The position numbers and the translations under genes are program-made. A DNA stretch of 64,000 bases from Natronoflexus pectinivorans (GTDB lineage: Bacteria; Bacteroidota; Bacteroidia; Bacteroidales; Marinilabiliaceae). The notes under the pieces were generated by a model, which ran no database searches, was not told the DNA's origin, and saw only the letters and a list, made by a program, of their open reading frames with translations. Positions 35,599 to 45,390 of this stretch are shown one piece after another. The DNA is taken from the NCBI RefSeq assembly GCF_004345615.1, contig NZ_SLWK01000001.1, positions 806,001-870,000 of the forward strand, read 5' to 3'. Each line of letters opens with the position of its first letter. Position 1 is the first letter of the stretch.

Positions 35599-36249
35599 CT
35601 AAAGTTCAATAAAGCCTTTTTTAATCGCATACTTAACCATCTCAATGGTGTTTTTTAAATCTAACTTTTGAAGGATGTTGTTTTTATGAGATTCTACCGT
35701 TCTGGCAGAAATACAGAGTTTGTCTGCAATTTCTTTAAAACATAGCCCTTCGGAAAATGCTTTTAGTATCTCAATTTCTCTTGCTGTAAGTTCAGGTTTG
35801 TTGACATTGTTTTTTTTGATAGATGATAGATAGCTATTGTATATAATGCTGCTTATTGATTCTCCATAATACTCTTCGCCATGCGAAACACATGTTAAAG
35901 CTTTAATTAACTCTCCTTGTGAACACTCTTTCGACAAAAAACCCTTTGCACCCGCTTTTATGGCTGAGACAATGTTCTCCTCGTCTGTGTTGGCACTTAA
36001 AATGAGAACTTTTATTTGTGGGTGTTTTTGATTAAGTTCTTTGGTTATTTCTATACCATTTATTTCAGTAAGGCCTATATCAAGAATTACTATTTCAGGG
36101 ACTTGCTTGTCTAATGTCTCAAAGAGTTCAGCACCAGAACCTACATCTGCAACAAGGACAAAGGATTTGTTTCCTATGAGCATGGCTCTTATGCCATCCC
36201 TTGTTATTTTGTGATCGTCAACTATAATTATAGGAGTTAAGTTCTTCAT
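35599..36249 (-). CDS. NarL/LuxR-type response regulator
   Basis: The 216-residue protein has a receiver domain (IIIVDDHKITRDG with the acidic pocket, phospho-Asp in VILDIG, Thr/Ser in LILSANT, Lys in AGAKGFLSKE) and a LuxR-type helix-turn-helix (LTAREIEILKAFSEG, KEIADKLCISARTVESHKNNI). ATG 36249 is used because the receiver starts directly after it; the start at 36330 would run into the kinase gene. Its start lies 10 bp after the stop of the TPR histidine kinase, so the two form a cognate two-component pair. Target genes are unknown; the T9SS cargo cluster is adjacent downstream. Confidence 0.95.
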   Translation of the reverse strand: MKNLTPIIIVDDHKITRDGIRAMLIGNKSFVLVADVGSGAELFETLDKQVPEIVILDIGLTEINGIEITKELNQKHPQIKVLILSANTDEENIVSAIKAGAKGFLSKECSQGELIKALTCVSHGEEYYGESISSIIYNSYLSSIKKNNVNKPELTAREIEILKAFSEGLCFKEIADKLCISARTVESHKNNILQKLDLKNTIEMVKYAIKKGFIEL

Positions 36250-36259
36250 ATTATTAGAT

Positions 36260-38242
36260 TTAACGAGAAGGTAAATGTATGCTAAAAATTGAACCTTTGC
36301 CAATGGAACTTTCAACTTCAATACTTCCATTGTTCTTTCTTATGAACTCGTCCGACAAAATCAGCCCAAGTCCACTAACTGTCTCCGATCCTGTATTGAA
36401 TCCTGATAATTTGGATGTTATTGAAAAGAGATTTTTGATTGTTTCCCTAGACATGCCTTTGCCATTATCGCAAATTTGTAATGTAAGGGTGTCGCTCTTG
36501 TTTTTGCTTAAAACCTTTATCTGCCCCTTGTTTTCAGTGGATTTTATGGCATTTGAAATGATATTCCTGAGTACGGTTTTTATCATATTTTTGTCTGCCA
36601 TCGCCTCATGAGTTTCCGGAATATCAACTAAAAGTGCGATGTCCTTTTCAGAAAGCATGGTTTGATGCAGATGAACCACCTCATCGATAATTGGTCTTAT
36701 TTTAAAAGGTTGTACGGTTGGTTTAATTCGTCCAATCTGTGAACTGGCCCATTTAAGCAGATCGTCAAGGAAGGTGCAGAGTTTTCCCGATGAGGATTTT
36801 AGCTCCTTTAAGTAGTAAACTATTTCATTTCGATCGAGATCTTTGTAGTTGTCGTGCACGGCTAATGATATATTTCTAAAAGCATATATGGGGTTTTTTA
36901 AATCATGTGCCATAATGTTGAAAAACAAATCTTTAGTTTTATTGGTTTCCTTTAGTTGGGTGTTTATCGCTGATAGCTTAATTTGAGCTTGCTTTTTCAG
37001 CATGTAGCGGTTGTAAATTGTAATAAGTAAAGTAATAAGGATGATAGAAAGCCCTATCATAAATGCCTTTTGTTGTTTTGACTTGTTTAGGGCAAGTTCT
37101 CGTTCTAGTTTTTCTTGGTTTAAAACAGCCAGCTCTTTTTCCTTTTTCTCTGTTTCGAATTTTGCTTTGAAGAACATAAGCTCCTGACTTGCTTTTTCTG
37201 TGAATGCGGAATCTTTTTGTTCTACATATTGTTGGTAGAAATCAAGAGCTCTTTTAAAGTCTCCTATTGCTTTGTAGAGTTCTGATAATCCCTTCTTGTT
37301 TTTTATTAACATGTTGCTATGATTAATCTCTTTTGCGATGCTTAAACTTTTATTATAAAAGGTTATGGCGTTATTGTAGTCGTTATTTTTCAAGCTGTTT
37401 AACCCTAAATGATTCAGCGTTATAGATTGTGAGGTGGGGATGTTTTTCTCATTAAATATCGATAACGCTTTATTCAGATAATAGTTGGCAAGTTCAAAAT
37501 TACCCTGTAATGTGTAAATCTCCCCAATTTGATCGAACCTATAGCCCTGTCTTAATTTGTTATTATTATTCTTTTCAAGTTCTAGAGATTTATAGAGCCA
37601 CTCCAAAGCAGTTGAATATTCACTTTTTGACTTATAAACTGAACCAATACTAGCATACCTTAAGGCAATTAAATTTTGATTTCCAATTTCTTCAGAAATA
37701 GCCAACGACTCAATTAAAAATTTTAGTGCTTGATCGAACTTTCCCCATACCTCATAAATTCTCCCAATGGAATTAAGATCCATTGCAACGCCCATCCACG
37801 ATTCAAGAGCCCTGTCAATTTCAAGAGCCCTGGCGTACGATTCAAGAGCTTCCTCATATCTGCCAAGTATTGTATAGCTTGAGCCAAGCTGATAGTGGGC
37901 ATTTGATATCTCTATGGAATCCTCAGATAGGTAAGCATATTTTAATGCATTTTCTAAAGACACAATTGATTCGAATGAGCGCCCTATGGTTTGATTAAGT
38001 TGTCCTTGTTTTAAGTAGGCCCATGAAACTATTTTGTAGTCTATTGAGTCTGTATTTAATTCTTCGCTAATGAAGTCGTTTAAGGTGTCAATTGCTAATT
38101 CATGATTTCCATGTCGGGAAAGCGAGTCAACTCCATCAAAAAATGCATTTCCATTTTTATCGCCAGAGGCTGAGGCGATAAAACTGACACAAAAAATTTT
38201 GACAATTGTAAGAGTTGATCTAATGGTGATTTGGGTTATCAT
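36260..38242 (-). CDS. TPR-containing sensor histidine kinase
   Basis: The 660-residue protein begins with a signal-like hydrophobic stretch, then about seven tetratricopeptide repeats (about 70-350; for example AHYQLGSSYTILGRYEEALESYARAL). A coiled coil, a membrane segment (about 392-410), a HisKA domain with IMAHDLKNPIYAFRNI, and a HATPase domain (DNGKGMS, SGLGLILSDE) follow. This is the common Bacteroidota layout with a periplasmic TPR sensor. The phospho-acceptor His lies in AHDLKNP. Its response regulator gene follows directly. Confidence 0.95.
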   Translation of the reverse strand: MITQITIRSTLTIVKIFCVSFIASASGDKNGNAFFDGVDSLSRHGNHELAIDTLNDFISEELNTDSIDYKIVSWAYLKQGQLNQTIGRSFESIVSLENALKYAYLSEDSIEISNAHYQLGSSYTILGRYEEALESYARALEIDRALESWMGVAMDLNSIGRIYEVWGKFDQALKFLIESLAISEEIGNQNLIALRYASIGSVYKSKSEYSTALEWLYKSLELEKNNNNKLRQGYRFDQIGEIYTLQGNFELANYYLNKALSIFNEKNIPTSQSITLNHLGLNSLKNNDYNNAITFYNKSLSIAKEINHSNMLIKNKKGLSELYKAIGDFKRALDFYQQYVEQKDSAFTEKASQELMFFKAKFETEKKEKELAVLNQEKLERELALNKSKQQKAFMIGLSIILITLLITIYNRYMLKKQAQIKLSAINTQLKETNKTKDLFFNIMAHDLKNPIYAFRNISLAVHDNYKDLDRNEIVYYLKELKSSSGKLCTFLDDLLKWASSQIGRIKPTVQPFKIRPIIDEVVHLHQTMLSEKDIALLVDIPETHEAMADKNMIKTVLRNIISNAIKSTENKGQIKVLSKNKSDTLTLQICDNGKGMSRETIKNLFSITSKLSGFNTGSETVSGLGLILSDEFIRKNNGSIEVESSIGKGSIFSIHLPSR

Positions 38243-38297
38243 TATTATCAGATTTAAAAATCAATGTTAGCACTTTGTGTGTATATCGAAACTTAAT

Positions 38298-38349
38298 ATT
38301 TTCTCTGACGTCGTTTAACACCGAGGTGTTAAACGACGTCAGAGAAAAT
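38298..38349. repeat. long perfect hairpin, 25-bp arms
   Basis: Arms 38298-38322 and 38325-38349 pair perfectly around a 2-nt GA loop; arm ends are ATTTTCTC and GAGAAAAT. It lies about 55 bp upstream of the TPR kinase start. Like 11924-11969 it begins with an ATTTTC-type arm and has a CAC/GTG-rich centre, but otherwise the sequence differs. Confidence 0.7.
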
Positions 38350-38867
38350 GGCTTATGAGGGGCTTTCAGATCCCAAACTCATTCTTTTTAAAAGCTAAGC
38401 AGGATTTTGTTTGTAATGAATCTTACTTTTATATATCAATATACTAAAATATATGCTGTTGGCAAAATGTCCATCCTATTATTTTCGAATCATTCTTCTC
38501 TTTTGTCAGAGAAATACAGATTGAAACTCTTTAACAATAATCAAATCTGGTTTTTTTAAAATTGATCAGGCAAGATGTAACGTAAATGTTATGATGGTTT
38601 TGTTTTGAGGAGTTTCTGATTATCGGGAGAAAATAGATGTTTTTTTACTGTCTTGTTTAGCAGCAAATAGTAATCAATATGATATAACAATATGAAATAT
38701 AAATAAAAGAAGTGATTATATGAATAGTAAATTCATATTGTTGCCATCATGGTTGTCTCTAAAAAAATATGTAACATTTTTCGCCTAAGCTTTTATGTGT
38801 TTATGTTTTGTTTTTCAGAGGTTTGCGAGGACTTAGGAGAACTCGTCCCGAAACCTTTGGACTCGTT
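38350..38867. other. AT-rich gene-free region
   Basis: Nothing recognisable beyond scattered A/T runs. It lies between the TPR kinase and the end of the convergently placed glycosyltransferase, and presumably contains the kinase promoter. No ORF, RNA gene or strong hairpin was found. Confidence 0.4.
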
Positions 38868-40154
38868 TCATTTAGTGTTGTTCTTTTCTATGATTTGTTG
38901 ATATAAATTGAGTTGAAGTACAGATATTAATGTTGAGTTAAATCTATCAGTAAATGAGAGTTTTGTTTTGTTTTTGATTTCTTCCGGATTCGGATGGTTT
39001 AAAATCCAAAGAATTCCATTTTTCAGATCTTCGGTGCTGAATGATTCTGCTAAATAGCCGTTGGTTTTATGTTTCACGATTTCCGTTACCCCGCTTGAGT
39101 CAAAGGCAACAACCGGAGTGCCGCAGGCTATTGACTCAGATGCTGTTTGTCCGAATGTTTCCTGCCGTGAAGGAACAACCGTGACATCTGCTGCGTTGTA
39201 AAGAGTTGCCAGCATTTTTTCGTCGCTGATGTATTCGAAGTAATTGGCTTTAAAGGGGAATTCGACTTTGTTTTTGATTTTTCCAAAAATCAACAGTTCA
39301 ATTTCCTTTTCCGACATTTCTGTTGTCAAACTTTCCAGTGCAGTTTTAAGCAGATCAAAGCCTTTTCTTTGATCCTGAATGTTTGGTGCGCCAAATGCTA
39401 TATATTTGCAATCTGTTCTTAATGATAATGATTTACGGCACTCAAGTTTATCATATACTTTAAATATATTTTCATTTAAGGTGTTGGGAATGGTATGGAT
39501 GGTTTTCGATTTCAGAAGCGCACTTGTTTGTGCAAAATCAGAGAACCATTTAGAAGGTGATGATATATATAAATTGCTATTGGATAATAATTTATGTTTA
39601 TTATTTAGATGGTTAAATGAGACATCTTCAGGATGTCGATTTTTTAACATCGGGCATTTCCCACATCTATCTATAAACCTAAAGCAATCACCGTTGTAAT
39701 GGCATCCTCCGGTAAATGGCCACATGTCATGAAATGTCCAGAGTACGGGTTTTCCTAAGTTCAGTAGATTTTCTATCGTTTTTAGGGAAAGAAATCCAAA
39801 GTTGGTCCAATGCAGGTGAATGATGTCACACTCTTTTATGGCAGGATGTTGATGGATATTGTTACCTGTGCATGCCAATGAAAATGCGAAACGATCTTTT
39901 TGGTCGCGGATGATGGTGCTTACTTTTAGCCTTTCAGAAGCAAACTGTACAAAGTGTTTTATTTTATAAAAGAAATTGTTCGAAGTAGAGATGATGTCTT
40001 CATCGGGTAACGATTTGTTTTGTACCAACATTTTGGCATTTATTCCGTGTTCTTTTAGCGCAAACCAAAGGCGATTTGCTGCTATGGCAGCTCCGCCATT
40101 TCTGTCGGAGGTGGATACCAGACAAATCTTTATTTCTTTTTTTTCTTCTTTCAC
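38868..40154 (-). CDS. GT4-like family glycosyltransferase
   Basis: The 428-residue protein has a GT-B fold. The N-terminus shows KICLVSTSDRNGGAAIAANRL, the acceptor side. The middle has TFHDMWPFTGGCHYNGDC with a Cys cluster (GDCFRFIDRCGKCPML) typical of this Bacteroidota/cyanobacterial GT4 branch. The C-terminal part has AADVTVVPSRQETFGQTASESIACGTPVVAFDSSG, the donor-binding E-x7-E motif. The start is GTG at 40154; no in-frame ATG is nearby upstream. It is divergent from the GT2 gene with 43 bp between starts. Probable role: surface glycan assembly. Confidence 0.9.
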   Translation of the reverse strand: MKEEKKEIKICLVSTSDRNGGAAIAANRLWFALKEHGINAKMLVQNKSLPDEDIISTSNNFFYKIKHFVQFASERLKVSTIIRDQKDRFAFSLACTGNNIHQHPAIKECDIIHLHWTNFGFLSLKTIENLLNLGKPVLWTFHDMWPFTGGCHYNGDCFRFIDRCGKCPMLKNRHPEDVSFNHLNNKHKLLSNSNLYISSPSKWFSDFAQTSALLKSKTIHTIPNTLNENIFKVYDKLECRKSLSLRTDCKYIAFGAPNIQDQRKGFDLLKTALESLTTEMSEKEIELLIFGKIKNKVEFPFKANYFEYISDEKMLATLYNAADVTVVPSRQETFGQTASESIACGTPVVAFDSSGVTEIVKHKTNGYLAESFSTEDLKNGILWILNHPNPEEIKNKTKLSFTDRFNSTLISVLQLNLYQQIIEKNNTK

Positions 40155-40197
40155 TCCGTTCTTAATTACTATATTTGACAGGTCATTCTACAAATAT

Positions 40198-40989
40198 ATG
40201 AAGTCTCAACCATCTCATATTACAAAACCTCATTTAAATAATGGCTTTTATCCTAAAGTTTCGATAATTACCGTTGTGTACAATGGCGTTGACGTACTTG
40301 AACGTACGATTGAAAGCATCGTCGCAATGGATTATAGTAACTTGGAGTACATCATTGTAGACGGAGGCAGCAGTGATGGTACCATTGAGATCATCCGGAA
40401 ATATGAGAGTATGATTTCCCTTTGGTTGAGTGAACCTGATGAAGGACTTTACGATGCAATGAATAAAGGGATGAGTCTGGCTTCTGGCGATTATTTCTGG
40501 TTTATCAATGCTGGCGACGAGGTGTCTGATCCGATGATTTTGTCGCAAATCTTCAAGAATTTTCCTCAAGCTGATATTTACTACGGGGAAACAATGATCG
40601 TCGATTACAGTGGTCAAGAAATAGGGTTGCGGAGATTACGTCCTAAAAAAAGGTTAAAATATAGAGATTTTTTAAATGGGATGCTGGTAAGCCATCAATC
40701 TGTAATTGTTAGTAGAAATACCGCTTCGAAATACAGTCTTATGTACAGATTGTCATCGGATTATGACTGGGTAGTTTCTGCGTTTAAGAGTGCTGCTACA
40801 ACTGTAAATACTGGGATGGTACTATCACGATTTTTAGAAGGAGGGCTCACAAGGCAAAATATTTTTCCCGGTTTAAAAGAAAGATTCATAATCATGACTC
40901 ATTACTTCGGATTCTTACCTGCTCTGTTACATCACATTCCAATTGCACTAAGATTTATTTATTATTTTGTTAAACATAAGAGATTCTGA
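40198..40989 (+). CDS. family 2 glycosyltransferase
   Basis: The 263-residue protein is a GT-A fold enzyme: VSIITVVYNGVDVLERTIES, YIIVDGGSSDGTIEII (metal and nucleotide-sugar binding), a later INAGDE acidic motif, and LSSDYDWV. The predicted start at 40198 avoids overlap with the divergent gene; a longer frame from 39976 is antisense to it and rejected. A hydrophobic C-terminal stretch (about 225-255) suggests membrane association. It likely works with the neighbouring GT4 enzyme on a polysaccharide. Confidence 0.9.
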   Translation: MKSQPSHITKPHLNNGFYPKVSIITVVYNGVDVLERTIESIVAMDYSNLEYIIVDGGSSDGTIEIIRKYESMISLWLSEPDEGLYDAMNKGMSLASGDYFWFINAGDEVSDPMILSQIFKNFPQADIYYGETMIVDYSGQEIGLRRLRPKKRLKYRDFLNGMLVSHQSVIVSRNTASKYSLMYRLSSDYDWVVSAFKSAATTVNTGMVLSRFLEGGLTRQNIFPGLKERFIIMTHYFGFLPALLHHIPIALRFIYYFVKHKRF

Positions 40990-41316
40990 AAATTAACAAA
41001 AAACTAAAGTCAAAGGTATACAATCTTTTACCAATTTTATATATCTTTGACCGCAGGGGGAAATTTGGCCTGTAAATTGTTGAATCGTGTTGTAATGTAC
41101 TGTGCTTTAAAATTTTCAATCAATCTGTTTGTATTGTTGGAAATAGATAGTTTAGTTAAATAGGTAGAATCCTTACCCGCGTAGAAGTTTAAAGTAAATA
41201 TCTCATCTTATTTTGGGTGTCAGGGTTAGATTAGTATCATAAAGAGCAGTTAGATAGCAATATGACATTTGAAAATGAGGAGAATTGTTTTCCTGAATTT
41301 TTAACAGAAGATCATT
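40990..41316. other. gene-free region
   Basis: AT-rich spacer between the GT2 gene and the helical protein. No ORF, hairpin or known motif stands out. Confidence 0.35.
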
Positions 41317-42240
41317 ATGTTTCACCATTATCAACAAAAAATTTCTGAAATTCGAATAGAAATTCGACGTCATAATTATCAAAAGCAAATTTATGATAAC
41401 TGTAATGAAGCTTTAAAAAATGAACGTTCGGTTTTTCGAAAAGCAGAGACAAGGTTGAAGAAATATGAGCTCGGGGCTTCAATGGCTAAAAATCTGACTC
41501 TTTATCAGATTTTTTTAATCATATTGGAAGAAAATCAACATCTGAAGAATAAATCTCGCAGAGAATTATTGATCACCAAGTTAAATCAAATGGCCGGATC
41601 CAGAGTTATTGATTATTTAACAAAAAGGGTTTTCATGCAGGTTTTACCATCCGGAAATATAAGATCCATGGAGCGTGAGGAGCTTAAGGTGAAAAAGGAG
41701 ATGGAGAAGTACCTCGAAGATCGTTCGGAAAACACAAATGCTCAGATGCTGATTCCGTATACATTCAAAATTGAAAACCTTAAAGCCGACCTTGAAGAAG
41801 CCGTTTCTGCCTATGAAACAGGGGAGAATGCCCGAGCTGAATTAATTGTATTACAAAGAGTTTTGCGGGACATTCAATATTGGGGAACAGAAGCAGGCGG
41901 AGAAATGGATGTTTCTGATGATGTCTTTAATCATTCGGTACAAGCTCATATGATGTTGTGTTCTTTTAAGAATGAGTTGGGTGAGTTCTCGGAGGGGAGA
42001 GATTTAAATCTTCATCTGGAGGCGATTACCGACTTTAAAAACTCATTTTTTAATAACCTCATTGCTGATTGGCTTGAAGAGAAAAAAATTAAACTGGCGC
42101 TTTTTTACGTACGTAAAACACAAAATTCTCTGGAAGCCCTTCTTCAGGGATTAAAAACAAAAATGATACGCATTGAATCTGAACTCTCAATAACAAAAAT
42201 GGAGCAGAATGCTATTTTAGGAAAGATATGCCAGGATTAA
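41317..42240 (+). CDS. alpha-helical coiled-coil-like protein, unknown function
   Basis: The 307-residue, charge-rich protein is predicted almost wholly helical, with heptad-like patterns at both ends (KNERSVFRKAETRLKKYEL, LLQGLKTKMIRIESELS). It has no signal peptide and no membrane segment. Repeated Glu/Lys and Leu suggest a structural or scaffold protein. I recognise no family. It is flanked upstream by 327 bp of gene-free DNA and downstream by a strong terminator shared with the convergent YfhO-type gene. Codon use resembles its neighbours, so recent transfer is not evident. Confidence 0.7.
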   Translation: MFHHYQQKISEIRIEIRRHNYQKQIYDNCNEALKNERSVFRKAETRLKKYELGASMAKNLTLYQIFLIILEENQHLKNKSRRELLITKLNQMAGSRVIDYLTKRVFMQVLPSGNIRSMEREELKVKKEMEKYLEDRSENTNAQMLIPYTFKIENLKADLEEAVSAYETGENARAELIVLQRVLRDIQYWGTEAGGEMDVSDDVFNHSVQAHMMLCSFKNELGEFSEGRDLNLHLEAITDFKNSFFNNLIADWLEEKKIKLALFYVRKTQNSLEALLQGLKTKMIRIESELSITKMEQNAILGKICQD

Positions 42241-42280
42241 AGATTAAAGGCCGTGAATCATTCACGGCCTTTAATCTTTA
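42238..42280. terminator. bidirectional rho-independent terminator
   Basis: Perfect 20-bp arms (42238-42257, 42261-42280) with a TCA loop and AT-rich ends on both sides. It overlaps the stop codon of the helical protein gene and lies 17 bp from the end of the convergent YfhO-type gene, so it serves both. Confidence 0.85.
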
Positions 42281-42297
42281 TTTACATCATATATATC

Positions 42298-44871
42298 TTA
42301 GTCGATTACCTCCACATCTCTAGTAGCTCTGAATTTATCTCTTTTCCAAAAAAACAGACCAACCAATATCAAAATCAGTATTGAACTGATATATGATATC
42401 AGTTTTCCGTAGCGATACGAAGTAGGTTCAAACCTGAATTCAATGGTGTTGTTACCTGCCGGAACAAATAATCCCCTTAAGAGATAATTGGCACGTATGA
42501 TGGGAACCTCTTCGCCATTAATAAAAGCTCTCCAGCCTCCGGTATAATAGATTTCACTGAATACTGCAAAAGTTGGGGAGTCTGTGTTCGATAAATATTG
42601 CAAATATTCGAGCCTTTCTTCAATCAACTCTATGTGTCCGCCACCCGAACCAATGGTCTTTTTTTCAAGGATGTCTGAAAAGTCCATATGAACCACTGCG
42701 TTTTTACTTAAATCAACTGAACCAATGGCTTCAAGTTCTTCAAGAGTACTATTTACTGTATGAATGTTCTCAACCAGCCACGCATTGCCTTTGGCATAGG
42801 GGTTTAAAACCGGAGCCATTTCAGGGTGTGCCACAATATACTTTGCATTGAGCATGTTTAATACCGGCATGTAGGATAATAGCGGACGGATGAATTCAGT
42901 ATTTCTGCTTTGCTGAACCGACATGGAAAGCTGGCGCATATAATCTCCCAGGTAATGATCAATGACATCCTGGTATCGCTGAAGCTTTGCACCATGATAA
43001 CCTCCGATGGATTTATGAAAATAGCTGGTGTGTACTTCGTTAAACGGATTTCGTAAGTTGAAAACCCTAAAATGAGGATCATCATCCTCAAAAATGATTC
43101 TATCAGCCTCATTAGGCGTATAAAGTGCGCGCATTTGGCGGGCAGGAACAAAATCATCATTGTTGAGATATCTTTTATCCACACCCCATAAATCCACCAG
43201 TATCAGAATTAAAATTCCCGGAATAACATATTTGGCAGAAATCTTATTGCCTGAGAAGAACCATAGCGATGCACTTGCCAAAGCAACAAAAACCAAGGAT
43301 CTGAAGGCGTCGGCCTTCAGCAGAGCCATCCGGGCATTTTGCATTTCCCTCATCAATATATCATAGATAAAGGCCTGATCCGGATTTGATGCTTGTTGCG
43401 ACATCAGCGACGACATTTCAAATTCATTCATATAGCTCAAAATGCCGGGGAAGAGATAGAAAAAGAGTGCAACTCCACCGCTTAATCCAAACGCTGCTAA
43501 AAACTGATTTGATTTTTCTCGAATTATTTGTGGATTATTAAAAACCTCCCTGAGCGTTAAAACCGCCATAACCGGGATGGTAAGCGAAGCGATAACCAAC
43601 GCCATTTCAACGGTGCGGAATTTGTTGTATAACGGGAAATGGTTAAACATCAGCATGTTGAACCATTCCAGGTTTTTACCCCAGGCCAATAAAATACTGA
43701 GTATGGTTCCGGCCAACAGCCACCATTTCTCCTTTCCTTTGTAAATAAACAGCCCAAGAATGAACAGGAAGAACACGATGGCTCCGGCATAAACCGGCCC
43801 CGAAGTGAACGGTTTTCCTCCCCAGTATTGCGATTGTTGAGCCACTTCATTTGCCAACTGGCCCACAAATTGACTATGCTGCTCACCAAGGTTGTAGCCC
43901 CTTGCCATCATCTCTTCACTGATTCGGTCTTCAATGCCATTTAGAAGTTCAGGTTTTAGTCCAATGGGCTCCGATGCGCCTCCCATAAAATTAGGAATTA
44001 AGAGGGTCAGAGTTTCCGCTTTTCCGTAGCTCCAAGCAAATGCATAATCGGGATCCAGTCCCCTTTGCCGTTGCTCTGTTTTTTCTTCAGCCAATAATGA
44101 ACGTCCACGGATGCTCTCCTGACCGTACTCCCAGGTAGTCCATAGATTGGTCATATTTGGTAGGACGGCCAAAACCGCGGCTATGGCAAGCAGTCCGGTA
44201 CGTTGTAAAAAATCTCTTAGATTGTTCTGTGCAATGGCACGAACCAGTCTGTCAATAACCAGTATCATCACCAGCAATGCCAAATAATATGTGATTTGCA
44301 CATGGTTATAGGCGATGTTGGCTCCAAGTGCAACAGTGGTAAATAATGCACCGCCCCATTTGTTTTTGTTGTATGTGTATAAAATCCCTGCCAAAACGGG
44401 TGCCATTAAAGCAATTACATAAGCTTTGGTGATGTGCCCGGCAATGATGATGATGAAGTTGTATGAGCCAAATGCGAAAGCCACACTACCTATGACGCTC
44501 AGCCAATGGTTAAATCCCATGCTGCGCATGAGAATAAAAAATCCTATCAGGTATAAAAATACAATGGCTACCGTGGTGTAAGGCAATCCCAGGCGTGAAT
44601 ACCTGTTCACGTAGCTGAACAGGTTGGCAGATGAATCCCCACGAATCTGATAAGCGGGCATGCCGCTAAAAAGGGAGTTGGTCCACATGGAGCGTTCTCC
44701 TGTCTCTTTTTCATGGTCAACCAACTCCTTGGCCATTCCAATGGCTTTAGTATTATCCATTTGCGGAAGTCCGCGACCTTCCAAAACCGGACTGAAGTAG
44801 GCAAATGTGATAACAATAAAAAATGCTACGATGCCCAAATAGGGCAAAAGGGGTTTAATTCTTTCAAGCAT
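42298..44871 (-). CDS. YfhO family large membrane protein
   Basis: The 857-residue polytopic protein has about 12-13 membrane segments in the first 570 residues, a large soluble domain (about 580-800, with GGYHGAKLQRYQ and NMLNAKYIV), and a last membrane segment (about 825-845). ETYYTGGWRAFINGEEVPI-like sequence (here IYYTGGWRAFINGEEV) and YLLRGLFVPAGNNTIEF mark the YfhO/DUF6044 family, thought to be GT-C-type glycosyltransferases or related lipid-linked sugar enzymes. In Bacteroidota it is a very common single-copy gene. Substrate is unknown. It is monocistronic and ends at the shared terminator. Confidence 0.9.
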   Translation of the reverse strand: MLERIKPLLPYLGIVAFFIVITFAYFSPVLEGRGLPQMDNTKAIGMAKELVDHEKETGERSMWTNSLFSGMPAYQIRGDSSANLFSYVNRYSRLGLPYTTVAIVFLYLIGFFILMRSMGFNHWLSVIGSVAFAFGSYNFIIIIAGHITKAYVIALMAPVLAGILYTYNKNKWGGALFTTVALGANIAYNHVQITYYLALLVMILVIDRLVRAIAQNNLRDFLQRTGLLAIAAVLAVLPNMTNLWTTWEYGQESIRGRSLLAEEKTEQRQRGLDPDYAFAWSYGKAETLTLLIPNFMGGASEPIGLKPELLNGIEDRISEEMMARGYNLGEQHSQFVGQLANEVAQQSQYWGGKPFTSGPVYAGAIVFFLFILGLFIYKGKEKWWLLAGTILSILLAWGKNLEWFNMLMFNHFPLYNKFRTVEMALVIASLTIPVMAVLTLREVFNNPQIIREKSNQFLAAFGLSGGVALFFYLFPGILSYMNEFEMSSLMSQQASNPDQAFIYDILMREMQNARMALLKADAFRSLVFVALASASLWFFSGNKISAKYVIPGILILILVDLWGVDKRYLNNDDFVPARQMRALYTPNEADRIIFEDDDPHFRVFNLRNPFNEVHTSYFHKSIGGYHGAKLQRYQDVIDHYLGDYMRQLSMSVQQSRNTEFIRPLLSYMPVLNMLNAKYIVAHPEMAPVLNPYAKGNAWLVENIHTVNSTLEELEAIGSVDLSKNAVVHMDFSDILEKKTIGSGGGHIELIEERLEYLQYLSNTDSPTFAVFSEIYYTGGWRAFINGEEVPIIRANYLLRGLFVPAGNNTIEFRFEPTSYRYGKLISYISSILILILVGLFFWKRDKFRATRDVEVID

Positions 44872-44938
44872 GTGTCTGATTTTATACTATTGAACACCAA
44901 AAATATAAAAAATATGATGGTTTAGCCATTTTAGAACC

Positions 44939-45063
44939 AATAAACCACAAAGTACATAACGAATTCTGCCAGATACACAAAGGGCTATCTTTAAAGAAAT
45001 AAGCTATGTTTTTTCTTTGTGTGCGCCTTGGTAAATTACTTTTTGAGGCAGTTACCTCAAAAA
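44939..45063. repeat. REP-like inverted repeats in the 519-bp gap before the subunit genes
   Basis: ACACAAAG (44975-44982) and CTTTGTGT (45015-45022) are inverted, inside a wider imperfect pairing of ACCACAAAG near 44944 with CTTGGT near 45027. A separate hairpin TTTTTGAGG/CCTCAAAAA occupies 45040-45063. The rest of 44872-45390 is AT-rich with no recognisable gene; it presumably carries the promoter of the 45391 gene. Confidence 0.45.
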
Positions 45064-45390
45064 ATATTTAACAAAATGGAAACCTTATTTCAAAGGTTGA
45101 AGTATAATAGGTCACCAAATCAGCCGTAGTTGCCCTTTACATTAATCCAAAATTGTTTTAACTTGAATTAAGTAACTGATTAAATTTATTTTAATAAACA
45201 TGTTGGAGACTCTAAGAATGTTATCCCGAGGCATTCGGAATTAGACAGATAGAGTAGCTGAGAAAGATAATTAGATAAATCTTGTCTATCAGTCTAAATG
45301 TCTAATATCTAAAAAATCTTCAATGTAGATTTATTATAAATTTAAACAGTATCTAAGAAATCACTTATTTTTAATATTAATAATTGGGTT

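Noticed and set aside
39976-40197. N-terminal extension of the GT2 gene
   Set aside because: It overlaps the divergent GT4 coding start and lacks GT homology; the ATG at 40198 starts the fold correctly.
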